Shown here piece by piece: positions 61,296 to 64,000 of a DNA stretch of 64,000 nucleotides (position 1 is the stretch's first letter; each line of letters opens with the position of its first letter). The notes beneath the pieces were generated by a model. The model saw only the letters and a list, made by a program, of their open reading frames with translations, searched no databases and was not told the origin of the DNA. The translations under genes were made by a program, and so were the position numbers. The stretch comes from DATCMH01 sp036563505 (lineage in GTDB: Bacteria; Pseudomonadota; Alphaproteobacteria; Rhizobiales; Beijerinckiaceae): NCBI GenBank assembly GCA_036563505.1, contig DATCMH010000012.1:184843-248842 (forward strand). Direction: 5' to 3'.

Positions 61296-63377
61296 TCAGC
61301 GCGCGGCGTCGCGCTGCGCGACCCGGGTGGCGCCGGCCGCCTTCTCGATCAGGCCGTCGACCTGGTCCTTCTGCCGCTTGAACTCGGCGAGCGCCCGGCC
61401 CTCGAGCTCCCGGCCCCGGGGCAGGCGGATCTTCATCGGGTCGACGAAGCGCCCGTTGACGATGACCTCGTAGTGCAGGTGCGGCCCGGTGGAGAGGCCG
61501 GTGTTGCCGACATAGCCGATGACCTGCCCCTGCCGCACGCGGGCGCCCGGCCTGATCCCGGCCGCGAAGCGGGATTGGTGGCTGTAGGCCGTGACGTAGC
61601 CGTTGACGTGCTGAACCTCGACGCGCCGGCCGTAGCCCGAATCCCATTCGGCCTTGGTGACCGTGCCGTTGCCGGCCGACAGGATCGGGGTGCCGATCCG
61701 GTTCGACCAGTCCACGCCCGTATGCATCTTGGCGTAGCCCAGGATCGGGTGACGGCGATAGCCGAAGCCGGAGCGCAACTGGCCGTCGGCGATGGGCTTG
61801 CGCAGCAGGAACTTCTTCAGGGAGCGGCCGAGTTCGTCGAAATAATCGACGGAGCCGTCGTCGGGCGACTGGAAGCGATAGACGCGCCGGGTCTCGCCGC
61901 CGAGGTTGAGAGAGGCGGACAGGATCTCGGGTGCGCCGCCGCTCTCCTCGTCGGCGGCATAGAATAGCTCGAGGCCGTCCCCGGCCGAGACCCGGCGCTG
62001 GAAGTCGACGTCGTAGCCGAAGATGCGCACGAGATCGTCGACGGTCTGGCGCGGCAAGTCGTTCTTCAGGACCGTTTCGTAGAGGCTCTCGTAGAGGCGC
62101 ACGCCTCCGGCTTCCTCTTCGTCGTCCTCCTCTTCGCTGTTCGCCGCGGGTGCCGTTTGGCGCTGCTCGCGCTCCGGCGCGGGCGGGGCGACGGAGACGA
62201 AGGCGCCGCGGTCGTTCGCCGCCGCGATCGCCTCGACGCCGCGCTCGCCGAACAGGATCACGCGCACCACTTGGCGCCCGTCGCCGGGGCGGGGCCCTGG
62301 CGCGACCAGGATTTTCAAGTGTTGCCCCTCGGGGACCGGAGCGCCCCTGAGCCGCGTCGCCAGCGCGGCCTGGATGGCGCGGATCTGGTCCGGGCGGGCG
62401 CCGTTCGCCGCGAGCACCGATTCGAGGGTCTCGCCGCGCTTGATCACCAAGTCCCGCTCCTCGACGAGGGGCTCGCTGGAGCGCGGATCGAGCTTTGGGA
62501 GCGAGGTGACGTTCTCCGGAATGACCCGAACCTCGATGGCGTTGAAGCGGGTCTCGGGGATGGCGGCGTAGCCCAGAGCCGGGGCTGCCATGTCGGGGCT
62601 CGTCAGGGTGCGCGAGAGCATGAGTTGGGGCGGCACGGGCAGGGCCTGGCGCCGGGTGGCGCTCGCCGCGAGCCGCCGCTCCTCGACCACCTGCGCGAGG
62701 GCGTCGTCGTCGGTGAGGCTTCCCGCGCCGGCCTCGGAGAGGGCAGGGGGCAAGTCGCGCTTGACGACCGAGACCTCCGCGTCGGAAACCTCCGGCGTCG
62801 GCTCCGGCAGTCGCTCGCCCCCCTCGTCGTTGAAGAACTTGAGCGGGTTGAACGGGGGAATGTCCGTCGCGTAGGCCCCCGTCGTCAGCGACAGGCCGGT
62901 GGCGATCCGCACGAAGGGGCGGACCTTGATCACCTCGCGGTCGCCGACGCGGATGGTCGTCGGAGCCTTGAACGCGTGCTTGGCGGAGGCGACCGTCTCG
63001 CTGCGCACGAGCTTGTCGCCTTTGCGGGCCGCGGTCGTGACGGCCTCGTCGCCCGCGGGGCGGCCTGAGGCGACCACCGCCAGCTCCGGCATTTCGGCGA
63101 AGGTGGTCTCGCCCTCGACGGACACGTAGATGGCCGCCCCGAGCAGAGTGGCGCCGGCTACGCCCGTGAGTACGCTCGCCCCGAGCCAGCGGAGATTGAC
63201 GTCGCGCCGATCCAGATCGCTCTCGCCGGCGATGGCGAGGGGCGGTTCGGAACCGGGATCGCCGGCGTGGCGCGAGCGGCCGTCGTCCATCATCGGCTTG
63301 CGGTCTGTCGTGTTGCCCGGATCGAGACGGGGAGGACCTGAGCGCGGAACCTTGCCCGCGGGCGCGATCTGAATCAA
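61296..63377 (-). CDS. Membrane-anchored M23 family metallopeptidase
   Basis: Up to 693 aa. The start is uncertain: TTG 63377 is the longest, ATG 63293 an alternative. One TM helix (about residues 61-88, WLGASVLTGVAGATLLGAAIY), then a long periplasmic region with a LysM/OapA-like part (LVIKRGETLESVLAANG) and an acidic low-complexity linker (SEEEDDEEEAGG). The C-terminal M23 peptidase has RSGFGYRRHPILG, HTGVDWS and HLHYEV metal and catalytic residues, all intact. Cleaves peptidoglycan cross-links; function in cell separation or growth is likely. Related to ShyA/MepM proteins. Confidence 0.92.
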   Translation of the reverse strand: MIQIAPAGKVPRSGPPRLDPGNTTDRKPMMDDGRSRHAGDPGSEPPLAIAGESDLDRRDVNLRWLGASVLTGVAGATLLGAAIYVSVEGETTFAEMPELAVVASGRPAGDEAVTTAARKGDKLVRSETVASAKHAFKAPTTIRVGDREVIKVRPFVRIATGLSLTTGAYATDIPPFNPLKFFNDEGGERLPEPTPEVSDAEVSVVKRDLPPALSEAGAGSLTDDDALAQVVEERRLAASATRRQALPVPPQLMLSRTLTSPDMAAPALGYAAIPETRFNAIEVRVIPENVTSLPKLDPRSSEPLVEERDLVIKRGETLESVLAANGARPDQIRAIQAALATRLRGAPVPEGQHLKILVAPGPRPGDGRQVVRVILFGERGVEAIAAANDRGAFVSVAPPAPEREQRQTAPAANSEEEDDEEEAGGVRLYESLYETVLKNDLPRQTVDDLVRIFGYDVDFQRRVSAGDGLELFYAADEESGGAPEILSASLNLGGETRRVYRFQSPDDGSVDYFDELGRSLKKFLLRKPIADGQLRSGFGYRRHPILGYAKMHTGVDWSNRIGTPILSAGNGTVTKAEWDSGYGRRVEVQHVNGYVTAYSHQSRFAAGIRPGARVRQGQVIGYVGNTGLSTGPHLHYEVIVNGRFVDPMKIRLPRGRELEGRALAEFKRQKDQVDGLIEKAAGATRVAQRDAAR

Positions 63378-63525
63378 CCGCGCCGGTTCTCTCCGTCACG
63401 TCCGACGATGGCGGGATTGGGGCGGTCGCGCCACGGAGGTTGGGAGCAGTCTGTGTGCAGCAGCCATTATGCCGGTCCGCCTGCCGCCTGCCAAAGCGCC
63501 TGTCGCAAAAACTTCATCGAGGGTG

Positions 63526-63555
63526 TTGACAGCCACGCGAACCCCCGCCTATATG
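63526..63555 (+). promoter_or_regulatory. Candidate rRNA operon promoter P1
   Basis: TTGACA (63526-63531) and CTATAT (63549-63554) separated by 17 bp, a near-perfect housekeeping promoter in a non-coding region. About 300 bp before the boxA. Confidence 0.7.
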
Positions 63556-63727
63556 CCGCTCATCGACGCCGTCGCTGACGCGAACCGGCGCCGAACGCAT
63601 CTCCGGACAAATCGAGCGCCAGGTCGCTGACTCTAGTCAGAGCCCTCCTCGTTTTGCTGAAAGGTGTGAGCCTCCCCCGGGAGGCTGTTGAGCCCGGAAC
63701 GGCGAACGGAAAGTTCACGAACCGGAC

Positions 63728-63756
63728 TTGACGCGGAGGCGAAGCGGCCTTATCTA
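63728..63756 (+). promoter_or_regulatory. Candidate rRNA operon promoter P2
   Basis: TTGACG (63728-63733) and TATCTA (63751-63756) with 17 bp spacing, about 105 bp before the boxA. Tandem with P1. Confidence 0.5.
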
Positions 63757-63861
63757 CGCTTCTCCGACGCCGCGATCTTCGGATCACATGCGGGTCGGCC
63801 TTCTTTGAACGTGACGGGCTTCTGGATCGGCGCAAGCCGGCCACTAGTTTTGTTTCGTTCC

Positions 63862-63872
63862 GCTCTTTGACA
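63862..63872 (+). other. boxA-like rRNA antitermination site; rRNA leader to window end
   Basis: GCTCTTTGACA differs by one base from the E. coli rrn boxA core (GCTCTTTAACA), which recruits NusB/NusE for antitermination. No ORF longer than about 60 codons is convincing between 63378 and 64000. With two promoters upstream this points to an rRNA operon whose 16S gene begins past the right edge. Confidence 0.65.
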
Positions 63873-64000
63873 AGTTCATCTGGGAAAGAGAAGCGCGGGC
63901 GGCGGGTATCCTTGCGCCTGGGTGCTGAGAGGCGTCTGGGGAGAGATATCGAGCTGTCTTGCGTTTTGAGGAATGCCGGGTTCGGGCTCGTGGAAACGCG

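Overview
The window looks like a stable chromosomal segment from a high-GC alphaproteobacterium, probably Hyphomicrobiales (Rhizobiales) and perhaps near Methylobacteriaceae. The evidence is the strong GC bias, the hemC-hemD-mic60-hemY gene order, the divergent tsaD-gpsA pair, a PlcP/glycosyltransferase lipid-remodelling pair, a urate-catabolism set with PuuD and a PuuE-UraD fusion, and several families of short palindromic intergenic repeats. The genus is not certain. I see no insertion sequence, prophage or CRISPR array.

Layout. Bases 1-7.5 kb hold the end of an HtrA protease, serB, miaA (starts back to back with serB), and a branched-chain amino-acid locus: a leader-peptide attenuator, ilvB, a small less GC-rich nuclease-fold-like ORF, a glutathione S-transferase and ilvH. 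A less GC-rich GT8 glycosyltransferase and tRNA-Thr(CGU) follow. From 9.1 to 14.1 kb lies the tetrapyrrole operon hemC-hemD-mic60-hemY on the minus strand. Divergent from it are tsaD, a small unknown gene, gpsA, an EVE-domain gene and acetyl-CoA synthetase. From 20 to 23.5 kb come an L,D-transpeptidase and a tightly overlapped operon of amidoligase, class-I glutamine amidotransferase-like hydrolase and TVP38 membrane protein. Next are a huge low-complexity exported DUF6600-like protein, a GGDEF-EAL c-di-GMP enzyme and a complete oligopeptide ABC transporter.

From 35 to 42 kb a purine-degradation region carries PuuD urate hydroxylase with a haem-binding GlcG/HbpS protein, HIU hydrolase, and an allantoinase/OHCU decarboxylase fusion, with a second HtrA-like protease and an MFS transporter between them. 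From 42 to 47 kb are Kbp (BON-LysM), a rhodanese and an RND efflux pair behind a perfect inverted repeat. At 47-51 kb an orphan molybdopterin hydroxylase large subunit precedes cytochrome c' and cytochrome b561. At 51-55 kb are an XRE-cupin regulator and a TPP-riboswitch-controlled thiMED operon. The last part carries EamA, LysE and AEC transporters, the PlcP/Agt-like pair, a WD40-like protein and an M23 peptidase. The window ends in what looks like the leader of an rRNA operon: tandem promoters and a boxA, with 16S expected just beyond the right edge.

The less described parts are the amidoligase-hydrolase-TVP38 operon with its upstream zinc-ribbon gene, the nuclease-like ORF inside the ilv locus, and the orphan molybdoenzyme next to two cytochromes. 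None of these functions can be proved from sequence alone.
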